Source: VXLM01 sp965242665 (lineage in GTDB: Bacteria > Chloroflexota > Dehalococcoidia > Lucifugimonadales > VXLM01). From it: a stretch of 64,000 nt of DNA. Both the position numbers and the translations under genes were made by a program. The stretch's first letter is position 1. Each line of letters opens with the position of its first letter. This document shows, one piece after another, positions 53,186-62,283 of the stretch. The notes below the pieces were generated by a model, which was given only the letters and a program-made list of their open reading frames with translations, had not been told where the DNA came from and made no database searches. Location of the stretch: contig OZ251484.1 in assembly GCA_965242665.1 (NCBI GenBank), forward strand, positions 1,860,001 to 1,924,000, written 5' to 3'.

Positions 53186-53242
53186 CTATCGAGGGACATC
53201 CAAATTTCCATAGGACAGGATACCAGAGGAGGAAACACGGTT

Positions 53243-54217
53243 ATGCCGTCTGTACGTCAAATCTTGCGCCGGGGCAGTATGATTATGCTTGTGCTGCTGT
53301 CGGTATCTTCATTGCTGTTGCTCGCAGCGTGCTCCACGGATGAAGAAGAATCTCCAACGCAACCACTCGCTTCCGACCTCCGCGGCTCCATCGAGATAGA
53401 CGGTTCCAGCACGGTCTTCCCAATCAGCGAGGCTGTGGCCGAAGAGTTCAACAAGGTCTATCCGAGTGTGCGGGTGAACGTCGGCGTGTCTGGCACTGGC
53501 GGAGGATTCAAGCGCTTCACGGTTGGAGACACGGACATCTCCGACGCCTCTCGGCCGATCAAGGAATCCGAGCGCGAAGCTGCCGCTTCCAACGAAATCG
53601 AATACTACGAGCTGCGTGTGGGCACGGACGGGCTGTCCGTCATGGTTTCGACGCAGAACGACTTCGTCGAGTGCCTGACCGTGGAGGAGTTGAACACGAT
53701 ATGGGTTCCGGGTTCTGAGGTGAACAATTGGAATCAGGTGCGGTCGGGTTTTCCTGATAGGCCGCTTCGTCTGTACGGTCCGGACACGGATTCTGGGACG
53801 TTCGATTTCTTTACGGAAGAGATCAACGGAGAGGCGCAGTCGAGTCGTTCGGACTACACGGCGAGTGCGGATGACAACGTGTTGGTGCAGGGGATTGGCG
53901 GCGATCGGAATGCGCTTGGGTACTTCGGGTACGCCTACTATGCGGAGAACACGGACAAGGTGAAGTTGGTGGCGGTGGACAATGGGAGTGGGTGCGTGAC
54001 GCCGACGCCTGACACGATCTTGTCAGGAGAGTATCAGCCGCTGACTCGTCCGTTGTTCATCTACGTCAACAGGGAGAGTCTTGCACGGTCTGAGGTACGC
54101 GAGTTCGTAGAGTTCTACATGGAACACGGGGAGGAGTTGACGAGGGATGTTGGCTACGTTCCGGTGGCGGCGTCCGCGTACATGGAGAACCTGCGGATGA
54201 TCGCAGAGTCGAACTAG
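53243..54217 (+). CDS. pstS: Phosphate ABC transporter substrate-binding lipoprotein
   Basis: About 324 residues from the ATG at 53243, which has AGAGGAGG upstream. Lipoprotein signal ending LLLAACSTD. Phosphate-binding parts: IDGSSTVFPISEAVAEEF, VSGTGGGFKRFTVGDTDISD, YGPDTDSGTFDFF. This is the longer PstS type with VGTDGLSVMVS and ENTDKVKLVAVDNG. It captures phosphate outside the membrane. First of five genes pstSCAB-phoU, preceded by Pho-box repeats that suggest induction by phosphate limitation. Confidence 0.94.
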   Translation: MPSVRQILRRGSMIMLVLLSVSSLLLLAACSTDEEESPTQPLASDLRGSIEIDGSSTVFPISEAVAEEFNKVYPSVRVNVGVSGTGGGFKRFTVGDTDISDASRPIKESEREAAASNEIEYYELRVGTDGLSVMVSTQNDFVECLTVEELNTIWVPGSEVNNWNQVRSGFPDRPLRLYGPDTDSGTFDFFTEEINGEAQSSRSDYTASADDNVLVQGIGGDRNALGYFGYAYYAENTDKVKLVAVDNGSGCVTPTPDTILSGEYQPLTRPLFIYVNRESLARSEVREFVEFYMEHGEELTRDVGYVPVAASAYMENLRMIAESN

Positions 54218-54337
54218 CGGACTGCATGAAGGCGGGGGTTGCCAATCGCAGTCGTCTACCGACAAAATGGTATATGTCCTTGGTCGGTTGCGAGGGCCTT
54301 CGCAACCGCCCGCGAGCATCATCGTGGAGAGGTTGAC

Positions 54338-55312
54338 GTGAGCGCCAATCCGGCGTCACAGAGGAGCCCGGAGTCTCCGTCCGACGTTCTTGCGTCCTCT
54401 GCCGCGCAATATAGAGCGTTGTTCAAGCGGAACAAGCGTGCATGGGAAGGGGCGGCCGTCCGCTATCTCTTCTTCGCGTGCGCAGTCGTCTCCATCTTGA
54501 CGACGGTTGGCATCCTCGTATCGCTGGTCGTCCAATCATGGGGGTTCTTCGCAGAGGTCTCCCTATGGGAATTCCTCGGAGGCGACCGGTGGTCGCCGAT
54601 CCTCAAGCCCCGCTCCTATGGAGTATTGCCGCTCGTGGCGGGAACGCTCCTCGTGACGATTCTTGGGGCAGCCGTTGCGATCCCGGTCGGCCTGGCGGCA
54701 GCCATCTACTTATCCGAATACGCCCGCGACTCCGTTCGGAGGGTCATCAAGCCAATGCTCGAAGTACTCGCGGGCATCCCAACCGTGGTGTACGGCTATT
54801 TTGCGCTGACGTTCGTGACCCCCCAGCTTCAGAGAATCTTCCCCGACATGCTGGTGTTCAACGCCCTGAGCGCAGGGCTCGTCATGGGACTCATGATCAT
54901 TCCAATGGTCTCGTCTCTCAGCGAGGACGCCATGCTTGCAGTGCCCAACTCTCTTCGGCAGGCGGCCTATGCCCTCGGCGCCACGCGCTTCGAGGTAGCG
55001 GTGAAGATCGTCGTGCCCGCCGCCCTTTCCGGGATCATGGCCGCGTTCATCATTGGACTTTCTCGCGCCGTCGGCGAAACGATGCTCGTCACCATCGCGG
55101 CCGGCGCCACCCCGAAGATGACCGTCAATCCCCTCGAGAGCATCCAGACCATGACCGCGTACATCGTCCAATTGAGCCTTGGAGAGACCCCCCATGGCTC
55201 CTTGGAATACAACACGATCTTCGCGGTGGGCCTGCTCCTCTTCCTCATAACGCTCGTCATGAACGTGATGGGGCACGCCATCGTCCGCAGGTGGGGGTTG
55301 AAGTACGAATGA
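54338..55312 (+). CDS. pstC: Phosphate ABC transporter permease PstC
   Basis: About 324 residues starting with GTG at 54338 after GGAGAGG; upstream extension rejected. Six membrane helices. Matches: GTLLVTILGAAVAIPVGLAA, KPMLEVLAGIPTVVYGYFAL, the docking loop VPNSLRQAAYALGATRFEVA and GLSRAVGETMLVTIAAGATP. Forms the channel with PstA. Stop overlaps the pstA start as ATGA. Confidence 0.94.
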   Translation: MSANPASQRSPESPSDVLASSAAQYRALFKRNKRAWEGAAVRYLFFACAVVSILTTVGILVSLVVQSWGFFAEVSLWEFLGGDRWSPILKPRSYGVLPLVAGTLLVTILGAAVAIPVGLAAAIYLSEYARDSVRRVIKPMLEVLAGIPTVVYGYFALTFVTPQLQRIFPDMLVFNALSAGLVMGLMIIPMVSSLSEDAMLAVPNSLRQAAYALGATRFEVAVKIVVPAALSGIMAAFIIGLSRAVGETMLVTIAAGATPKMTVNPLESIQTMTAYIVQLSLGETPHGSLEYNTIFAVGLLLFLITLVMNVMGHAIVRRWGLKYE

Positions 55313-56223
55313 TCCGCAGATCGCCCCAGTTCCGCCCCAATTTGCAGTCTCGCAAGATGCTTGGCGCAGTCGCATACGCCGTCTTCCTTGCGGCAGTCTG
55401 CATCGGCCTCGTCGGACTCCTGATTCTTCTCCTCCAAGTGCTCATACAGGGATTCGACTGGCTCCGCCCCGAGTTGATCTTCAACTTCCCGTCGAGGTTC
55501 CCCGAGCAGGCCGGGTTGAAGGCCGCCTTGTTTGGCACGCTTTGGCTCATGGGGATGACCGCGCTCTTCTGCGTTCCCGTCGGAGTAGGGGCCGCCGTAT
55601 ACCTCGAAGAATACGCCCCCGACAACAGGCTAACGCGATTCATCGAAGTGAACATCGCCAATCTGGCGGGCGTCCCCTCAATCGTCTACGGACTGCTCGG
55701 CTTGGCGCTCTTCGTCCAGGGCTACACCATCGCCTTCGGGGGGCGCGAGGTCGAACTGAGCCTCGGACGCAGCGTTCTCGCAGGCGCCCTCACGATGTCC
55801 CTCCTCGTCCTCCCGATCGTGATCCTCGCCTCTCGTGAAGCAATCAAGGCAGTTCCAGACACCTACAGGCAAGCAGCCTTCGCCCTTGGCGCGAGCAAGT
55901 GGGAAGTCGTCCGCGGCATCGTCCTCCCCGCCGCCTTCCCCGGCATGTTGACCGGCGTTATCCTCGCCATGTCCCGCGCAGTCGGAGAAACCGCCCCCGT
56001 CATCGCCATCAGCGCCCTCGTCTACCTCACATTCATCCCCGGACACCCCCTCGACCGATTTACCGTCCTGCCCATTCAGATCTACAACTGGGTCTCTCGA
56101 CCCCAGTCCGAGTTCCAAGGACTGGCCGCCGGTGGTATAATCGTCCTGCTGATCGTTCTCCTCTCCATGAACGCCCTCGCCGTCTATCTGCGAAACAAGT
56201 TCCAAAAGAGATCTATCGAATGA
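55309..56223 (+). CDS. pstA: Phosphate ABC transporter permease PstA
   Basis: 304 residues; the ATG at 55309 overlaps the pstC stop. Membrane helices plus GTLWLMGMTALFCVPVGVGA, NIANLAGVPSIVYGLLGLAL, the docking loop VPDTYRQAAFALGASKWEVV and AMSRAVGETAPVIAISA. The much longer open frame upstream is read-through of the pstC region in another frame and is not real. Ends in an ATGA overlap with pstB. Confidence 0.94.
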   Translation: MIRRSPQFRPNLQSRKMLGAVAYAVFLAAVCIGLVGLLILLLQVLIQGFDWLRPELIFNFPSRFPEQAGLKAALFGTLWLMGMTALFCVPVGVGAAVYLEEYAPDNRLTRFIEVNIANLAGVPSIVYGLLGLALFVQGYTIAFGGREVELSLGRSVLAGALTMSLLVLPIVILASREAIKAVPDTYRQAAFALGASKWEVVRGIVLPAAFPGMLTGVILAMSRAVGETAPVIAISALVYLTFIPGHPLDRFTVLPIQIYNWVSRPQSEFQGLAAGGIIVLLIVLLSMNALAVYLRNKFQKRSIE

Positions 56224-57110
56224 CACATAAACCCGCCTCGGAAGGTATCATGTACCAACAGACTATCGCGCCCCAGCCATCGCAAGCGCCCATGAAGCCG
56301 CAATTGACAGTCAAAGGCTCCGAACCCAATCAAGACGTCGACTCCGACATCGTGCTCGACGTCCGAAACCTGGAAGTGTTCTACGGCAGCTTTCGCGCAG
56401 TCAAGGACGTCGTGATGCCCATCCGGTCGAACAAGGTCACCGCCTTCATTGGACCGTCCGGCTGCGGCAAGAGCACCGTCCTCCGATGCTTCAACCGCAT
56501 GAACGACCTGATTCCGGCCGCCCGCGTTGGAGGCACGATCATGTTTCGCGATGAAAACCTCTACGACGCAGCCATCGACCCGACCGAGATGCGCTCCCGC
56601 ATCGGCATGGTCTTCCAAAAACCAAACCCGTTCCCCAAATCCATCTACGACAACGTCGCCTTCGGCCTTCGCGTCAACGGCTACACGGCCGACTACGGCG
56701 ACGCCGTCGAGCGCTCTCTCCGCCGCGCCGCCCTATGGGACGAAGTCAAAGACCGCCTCAAGCAAAGCGCCCTCGAACTCTCGGGCGGACAGCAGCAGCG
56801 CCTCTGCATCGCTCGCGCCCTCGCCCCAGAACCCGAAGTGCTCCTCATGGACGAGCCCGCCTCCGCCCTCGACCCCATCTCCACCCTCGCCATCGAAGAC
56901 CTGATGAACGAACTCGTCAACGACGTATCGATCGTCATCGTTACCCACAACATGCAGCAAGCAGCGCGCGTCTCCGACGAAACCGCCTTCTTCATGATCG
57001 ACCCAAACGACCGCGCAGGATACCTCGTGGAATACGGTATGACCACCGACATCTTCACCAATCCCGCCGACGATAGAACCGAAGCCTACATCACCGGAAG
57101 ATTCAGCTAG
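56220..57110 (+). CDS. pstB: Phosphate ABC transporter ATP-binding protein
   Basis: 296 residues from the ATG at 56220 that overlaps the pstA stop. A 35-residue unstructured start precedes the ATPase: Walker A GPSGCGKST, Q-loop VFQKPNPFPKSIYDNVAFGL, signature LSGGQQQR, Walker B VLLMDEPASALDP, and switch His in VTHNMQQAARVSD. The usual PstB Thr in EPTSALDP is Ala here, a mild variation. An internal ATG at 56250 (MYQQT) is another possible start. Confidence 0.94.
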   Translation: MTHKPASEGIMYQQTIAPQPSQAPMKPQLTVKGSEPNQDVDSDIVLDVRNLEVFYGSFRAVKDVVMPIRSNKVTAFIGPSGCGKSTVLRCFNRMNDLIPAARVGGTIMFRDENLYDAAIDPTEMRSRIGMVFQKPNPFPKSIYDNVAFGLRVNGYTADYGDAVERSLRRAALWDEVKDRLKQSALELSGGQQQRLCIARALAPEPEVLLMDEPASALDPISTLAIEDLMNELVNDVSIVIVTHNMQQAARVSDETAFFMIDPNDRAGYLVEYGMTTDIFTNPADDRTEAYITGRFS

Positions 57111-57119
57111 GAGCCTGCA

Positions 57120-57794
57120 GTGCCTCGCGACGAATTCGAACGCGAACTCCGATTCCTCCAACAAGAATTACTCGCCGTCGGAGGCATGGTCGAAAAGGCC
57201 GTCGCCAACGCCGTCGACGGACTCAGACGCCAAGACCTCGATCTCTCCCGCCAAGTCATCTTCGACGACGACGCCATCGACGCGCGCCGCCAAGACATCG
57301 AAGAACACTGCGTCAACCTCATCGCCAGACAGCAACCCATAGCCACCGACCTCCGCATGATCATCGCCATCTTCCACATCGTCGGAGAACTCGAACGCAT
57401 GGGAGACTACGCGGAAGGCATCGCCAAACTCAGCCTCGAACTCGGAAACGACCCCCCTCTCAAACCCCTCATCGACATCCCCCGCATGGCCGACAAGGCC
57501 ATCCAAATGCTCCACAAGAGCCTCGATTCCCTCGTCACCCGCGACGTGGAAACCGCCAAACAGGTCGGAGTCGACGATGACGAAGTAGACGCCCTCTACG
57601 ACCAAGTCTACCGCGAACTCCTAACCTTCATGATCGAAGACCCGCGAACCATCACCAGGGCCACCTACCTCCTGTGGATAGCGCACCGACTGGAGCGCAT
57701 CGCCGACCGTGCGACCAACATCGCGGAGCGCGTGATCTACTTCGTGACCGGCGAGCACGTCGAAATTCAAGAAGCATCCGCCCCGGGCCCGTAA
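57120..57794 (+). CDS. phoU: Phosphate signalling regulator PhoU
   Basis: 224 residues, all-helical, with the two PhoU repeats. Starts with GTG 9 bases after pstB, with TAGGAGCC upstream. The metal-binding motifs appear as EHCVNLIARQQPIATDLRMI and ELERMGDYAEGIAKL in repeat 1, and HRLERIADRATNIAERVIYF in repeat 2. It restrains Pst uptake and the Pho sensor kinase when phosphate is plentiful. A two-component PhoR/PhoB pair is not in the window. Confidence 0.94.
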   Translation: MPRDEFERELRFLQQELLAVGGMVEKAVANAVDGLRRQDLDLSRQVIFDDDAIDARRQDIEEHCVNLIARQQPIATDLRMIIAIFHIVGELERMGDYAEGIAKLSLELGNDPPLKPLIDIPRMADKAIQMLHKSLDSLVTRDVETAKQVGVDDDEVDALYDQVYRELLTFMIEDPRTITRATYLLWIAHRLERIADRATNIAERVIYFVTGEHVEIQEASAPGP

Positions 57795-57799
57795 CGCAG

Positions 57800-58555
57800 A
57801 TGCAAAGCTCCCTGGCGCGGCGCGCCGCCTCCGAAAGCATCGGAACGTTTGCACTAGTATTCGTCGCCGCTGGCGCAGCCATGACCGACGAAATCTCCGG
57901 CGGAGGCCTGGGAATCCTAGGCAACGCCCTAGCATCCGGACTCGTCGTAACCGGCATGATCTACGCCGTCGGGCACATCTCCGGCGCGCACATCAACCCT
58001 GCAGTCACCCTAGGGTTCACCATCATTCGCCGGCTCCCCCTCCGCGACGCCGCCGCATACTGGGCCGCCCAGACCGCCGGGGCTGCGCTCGCCGCAGGCG
58101 CGCTCCGACTCCTCATCGGCAACGTCGGCGTCATGGGCGGCAACTCGCCTACCATCGATCCCGCACAGGCGCTCGCACTCGAGGCCGTCCTCACATTCCT
58201 GCTCATGTTCGTCATCATGGCCGTAGCCACCGACAAACGCGCGGTCGGACACGCCGCAGCCATCGCCGTCGGAGCAACCGTCGCGTTCGACATCATGGTC
58301 GGAGGCCCCCTCTCCGGCGGCTCCATGAACCCCGCACGCTCGTTTGGACCCGCACTCGTCGCCGCAAACTGGCAAGACCACTGGATATACTGGCTCGGCC
58401 CCAGCATCGGCGCTGCCGCCGCAGCCATTCTCTACTCCTGGTTGAACGACGCGGAGACACCGAAGCAGGAACTAGAGAACCCTCCTGCCAAGAAGACCCG
58501 CCGCCGGCCCCGGCGATGGCGGAAGGAAGAGAAGACCATTGACCCAAAGCCCTAG
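57800..58555 (+). CDS. aqpZ: Aquaporin (MIP family)
   Basis: 251 residues, six helices and both pore loops: HINPAVTLG and MNPARSFGPAL (the two NPA boxes). The aromatic/Arg filter Arg follows the second NPA. The C terminus is long and very basic (KKTRRRPRRWRKEEK), unusual for an aquaporin and probably cytoplasmic. Water or small neutral solutes are the likely cargo. It starts six bases after phoU and so is co-transcribed with the pst operon, a pairing whose meaning is not clear. Confidence 0.88.
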   Translation: MQSSLARRAASESIGTFALVFVAAGAAMTDEISGGGLGILGNALASGLVVTGMIYAVGHISGAHINPAVTLGFTIIRRLPLRDAAAYWAAQTAGAALAAGALRLLIGNVGVMGGNSPTIDPAQALALEAVLTFLLMFVIMAVATDKRAVGHAAAIAVGATVAFDIMVGGPLSGGSMNPARSFGPALVAANWQDHWIYWLGPSIGAAAAAILYSWLNDAETPKQELENPPAKKTRRRPRRWRKEEKTIDPKP

Positions 58556-58658
58556 CGGACGCCACTCCGAGAGGCTGACGCGTCCATACACTCTTTCCAC
58601 CTCGACCTCAGTCGTCATCCTGGGAAAAGTGTACTATAGTCATCGCAAAGGAAACCCC

Positions 58659-60407
58659 ATGACCAAACTCAACATGCAGAACCGGACACTAGGGATCATG
58701 GACAACCTGCCCTTTCTGCGCTCCCTCAACAACGAGTGCATCGACCTAATCGCCATCGACCCGCCTTTCGCCGCCAATGCAACCTTCAAAGGCATGCCCA
58801 AGCCCCCAATCACCCAAGCGGAAATCCAAGAGGAAAGAGTCCTAGCCGCCAAGAACGGCGTCCCGTACGACGAGGGCGTTGGCGAAACCCGAGTCGAAGA
58901 CATCTGGACATGGAACGATGATGTCCACCCCGACTGGCTCAACAAGCTTGAAGACGACTACCCCGCCGTCTTTGCCGTGGTCAAAGCCGTAGAATCCTGT
59001 GCGGATGAGAACAAAGCCGCCTACATCGCATTCATGGGCGTGCGCCTCATCGAGTGCAGACGCGTGCTGAAGCCCACGGGCAGCATCTGGATCCACTGCG
59101 ACCACCACGCCAACAGCTACCTGCGCCTGCTCATGGATGCAGTGTTCGGTCAAGAAAACTTCCGCAACGAAATTACTTGGCCCCGCTACGCAGTCCACTC
59201 CCTTTCAGGCGGGTTCGACAACATTTCTGATACCCTCCTGTGCTATTCCATCGGAGATGACCGGACGCAAAATACTCTCTACCGCCCGCTCGGCAAAGAA
59301 GAATTGGAAGAACGGTTCCCGCATACCGAACCAGAAACAGGCCGCAGGTACCAACGCGCTGCCTTGGAGAAGTCATCGAATGCCTACAGCGCCGGAGAAA
59401 CCCGTGTGATCGACGGCCGCAGGGTTACAAGCGAGTTGGGATGGATATGGACGCAGGAGACGTTCGACGAGCGTATCGCAAAGAACCCCCATCTGATCTA
59501 CTGGACGCGAAACGGCAAGCCCCGTTACAAGATATACGCCGATGAGTATCGCGGCGTCCCCCTAGGCAGCATATGGACTGACATCCCGTACTTGCCGTCC
59601 GGTAGCAGTGAGCGCACCGGCTACGCCACGCAAAAGCCCCTTGCCCTCTACCAGCGTATCATCGAAGCATCCTCCAACCCGGGCGACGTCGTCCTCGACG
59701 CCTTTGCAGGGTGCGCCACTACCGCCGTCGCCGCAGAACGCCTCGGACGCCAATGGATAGCCTGCGACATCGCCTACCGCTCATGGACGATGCTCAAGCG
59801 GCGCTTCGCTATGCACGGCTACGCGCTCAGCGACATGACTTCCGCCACCACAGACGCTCTCTCTGATCGACAACCCGAACTCACCAAAGCCCAGTCCTAC
59901 ACCATAGGCCCCTCCCAGATCCCAGCACGCGATGACGAAGACCCACAGCCGTTCCACAACCTGCAGAGAGTGAAGCGCGGACAGAAGAAATCCGTCCGTT
60001 CCGCCTCATGGTCGGGTCGCATAGCGAAGGAAGAAGCAAAGCAGCTTCTCATAGACAAGTTCGGCCCGCACTGTTGGGGCTGCGGATGGGAAGCCCCCAA
60101 GTTCCCCAACGGAGAATATGATCTGGGGCTATTGGAAGTCGACCACATCTGGGCGCGCAGAGACCCCGATACCCACTCCGGTGGCTCCGACGAGCTCTAC
60201 AACCTCGCCATCCTCCACGCAACCTGCAACCGCACGAAAGGCAACCGCCTTACGTTGGAAGAGCTGCGCCAGCAGAATGCAGACGACCAACGCCTCTATC
60301 GCAAACCCGGAGACCTCGTCCATCTCGGAGAAGCGACCCAGTTCGCAACCGAGTACATCCTCCAACGCGGAACGCAGTCCTCCTGGATACCAAATTACAC
60401 CCGCTAA
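58659..60407 (+). CDS. Beta-class DNA methyltransferase fused to HNH nuclease domain (D)
   Basis: 582 residues from the ATG at 58659 (AAAGGAAA upstream). DPPF at 34-37, GSIWIHCD, NEITWPRY, then motif I LDAFAGCATTAVAAERLGRQ. The C-terminal HNH reads CWGC, LEVDHIWARRDPDT, and HATCNRTKGNRL; the second zinc pair has His in place of the first Cys, which may still bind metal. The methyltransferase core resembles C more than A or B (same FAGCATTAVAAERL). It is followed after about 100 bases, with a REP-like palindrome between, by a Type III-like methyltransferase. Confidence 0.88.
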   Translation: MTKLNMQNRTLGIMDNLPFLRSLNNECIDLIAIDPPFAANATFKGMPKPPITQAEIQEERVLAAKNGVPYDEGVGETRVEDIWTWNDDVHPDWLNKLEDDYPAVFAVVKAVESCADENKAAYIAFMGVRLIECRRVLKPTGSIWIHCDHHANSYLRLLMDAVFGQENFRNEITWPRYAVHSLSGGFDNISDTLLCYSIGDDRTQNTLYRPLGKEELEERFPHTEPETGRRYQRAALEKSSNAYSAGETRVIDGRRVTSELGWIWTQETFDERIAKNPHLIYWTRNGKPRYKIYADEYRGVPLGSIWTDIPYLPSGSSERTGYATQKPLALYQRIIEASSNPGDVVLDAFAGCATTAVAAERLGRQWIACDIAYRSWTMLKRRFAMHGYALSDMTSATTDALSDRQPELTKAQSYTIGPSQIPARDDEDPQPFHNLQRVKRGQKKSVRSASWSGRIAKEEAKQLLIDKFGPHCWGCGWEAPKFPNGEYDLGLLEVDHIWARRDPDTHSGGSDELYNLAILHATCNRTKGNRLTLEELRQQNADDQRLYRKPGDLVHLGEATQFATEYILQRGTQSSWIPNYTR

Positions 60408-60423
60408 CTTCCTGCGCCCTCAC

Positions 60424-60448
60424 GTCATTCCCGCGAAGGCGGGAATCC
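60424..60448 (+). repeat. REP-like palindrome, copy 4
   Basis: GTCATTCCCGCGAAGGCGGG followed by AATCC, 24 of 25 bases identical to the copy at 14446. Between methyltransferases D and E. Confidence 0.75.
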
Positions 60449-60503
60449 ATCACCCGTCTTGACAACCCCCGCACGCCCGGATACAGTCGACTCCCCTAAT
60501 CCC

Positions 60504-62190
60504 ATGCCAACCCTTGACTTCAAAGGCAAGCAACACATCTACGCGCACCACCTCACGGTGCCGTACCAACCACTCGTGCCCCACGCCGAAAAGTCCCTTG
60601 GGGCGCAGAACGTATGTACGGGGGGGGGGGGATAGAGACTTTGACACCCAGCCATCAGACGGCAGCCTCATCATCCACGGCGACAACCTCCACGCCCTGA
60701 AAGCCCTCCTCCCACGCTACGCCGGCCGCGTCAAGTGCATCTACATCGACCCGCCCTACAACACCGGCAACGAAGGCTGGGTCTACAACGACAAGGTCAA
60801 CAGCCCTCTCATGCGCGAGTGGATGCGTGAGAACTCCCCCGTCGACAACGAAGACCTCGAACGCCACGACAAATGGCTCTGCATGATGTGGCCCCGCCTT
60901 CAGCTACTCAAGGAGCTGCTGTCGGACGACGGCGCCATCTTCGTCTCCATCGACGACAACGAACAGCACCACCTGCGCGCGATCATGGACGAGGTCTTTG
61001 GCGGCGGCAACTTCGTTGCGAACGTCATCTGGCAGAAGAAGAACAGTCCGCAAAACGACGCCAAGCATCTTTCGGCGAATCACGATTTCGTCGTCTGCTA
61101 TGCCAAGAACCTGCTCGGTGACGTCAGGTGGCAGCGCAATCTCTTGCCTCGCCCGGAACATCTCGACGCTCGCTATAAGTTCGACGACCATGACGGAAGA
61201 GGTCCCTGGTCGGTCGACAACTTGAGCGTGAAGTCATATACCCCCGAGTACGATTATCCAATCGTAAATCCCAACACTGGCGAGGTACATAACCCTCCTC
61301 AGGGAAGATGCTGGATAACGAACCGTGAGACGATGAGCGAATGGCTTGCGGACAACCGCATCTACTTTGGCAAGGACGGTAAAGGCAGACCACTTCTGAA
61401 GAGGCATCTGAGAGACGTGCAACAAGGAGTGGTTCCATTGACTATTTGGGGTAATGACGAGGTTGGGAGTACGAACATGGCTCGCAAGACGGTCTTGCAG
61501 CTATTCCACGATCAAGACAACCCATTCGACAACCCCAAGTCCGTCGGCTTGATCGACCGCATCCTCCGTATCGCAACCGGCCCCGACGACATCGTCCTCG
61601 ACTCGTTCGCCGGCAGCGGCACCACTGCCCACGCCGTGCTTGCCCTCAACAAGGAAGACGGCGGCAACCGCAAGTTCATCCTCGTTGAGTGCGAGGAGTA
61701 CGCGGACACCATCACCGCGGAGCGCGTGCGCCGCGTCATCGGCGGCGTGCCGGATGCGCGCGACAAATCGCTCCGCGAAGGCTTGGGCGGTAGCTTCGCC
61801 TACTGCACCCTCGGACAGCCCATCGAGCTGGAAGCCATGCTCTCAGGCAGCGCCCTGCCGACGTACTCCACCCTCGCGGCGTATCTCCTGCACGCATCCT
61901 CCGGCATATCCGCCGGGGACGACGACCTCCAAGCGCGCAACGAGAATGGTCTGTTCTACAGCAGCCCGGAAGTGGATTACTGTCTGCTCTACGAGCCGGA
62001 CGTCGAGTGGCTGCGTGGCCGCTGCGGGATGCTCAGCGCAGACCGTGCCGAGCGCATCGGAGACGACGCCCGGGCGCATGGTCGCAAGGCCGTCGTGTTC
62101 GGCCCCGGCAAGTACGTCGGCCAGCGAGACCTTACCAGCGCGGGCGTCACCTTCTGCCAGATTCCCTACGAGCTGCACTCCGCGGGGTGA
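60504..62190 (+). CDS. Type III-like (Mod) DNA methyltransferase, split by a poly-G tract, probably phase-variable (E)
   Basis: The native start is the ATG at 60504 (MPTLDFKGKQHIYAHHLTVP), a typical opening for this Mod group. Its frame reaches a run of 12 G and meets TAG at 60633. The body lies in the next frame: LIIHGDNLHALKALLPRYAG, motif IV DPPYNTGNEGWVYNDKVNSP, FVSIDDNEQHH, motif I LDSFAGSGTTAHAVL. With 11 or 14 G the two parts join into one protein of about 561 residues. So the gene as given is off, or the tract length is uncertain. The only ATG in the body frame upstream of the tract (60514) gives an unrelated start peptide. No Res endonuclease gene follows, so it is an orphan Mod. Confidence 0.82.
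60620..60631 (+). repeat. Homopolymer of 12 G inside the methyltransferase gene
   Basis: An unbroken G12 run after ATGTAC, at codon 39 onward of the Type III-like gene, exactly where the reading frame shifts. Such tracts change length by strand slippage during replication. Confidence 0.9.
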
Positions 62191-62283
62191 TGCTCGATCC
62201 GCGGGTCAGGCCTTGCGGGCCTCGGAGATCGTCCGCTTCAGCGCCTCTGCGTCAACGACCCCTCGCCATACGCCTGCCGCCGA

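Noticed and set aside
54442..55308. Long N-terminal extension of PstA in the open frame
   Set aside because: It overlaps all of pstC in another frame and has no permease features; the ATGA overlap at 55309 gives the usual length.
55899..56219. N-terminal extension of PstB
   Set aside because: It is an Arg/Pro-rich shadow of the pstA coding region; the ATGA overlap at 56220 sets the start.
60514..60610. ATG at 60514 as the start of the Type III-like methyltransferase
   Set aside because: It is in frame with the body, but the peptide it gives (Ser/Thr/Arg-rich) is the shifted reading of the true N terminus seen from 60504.
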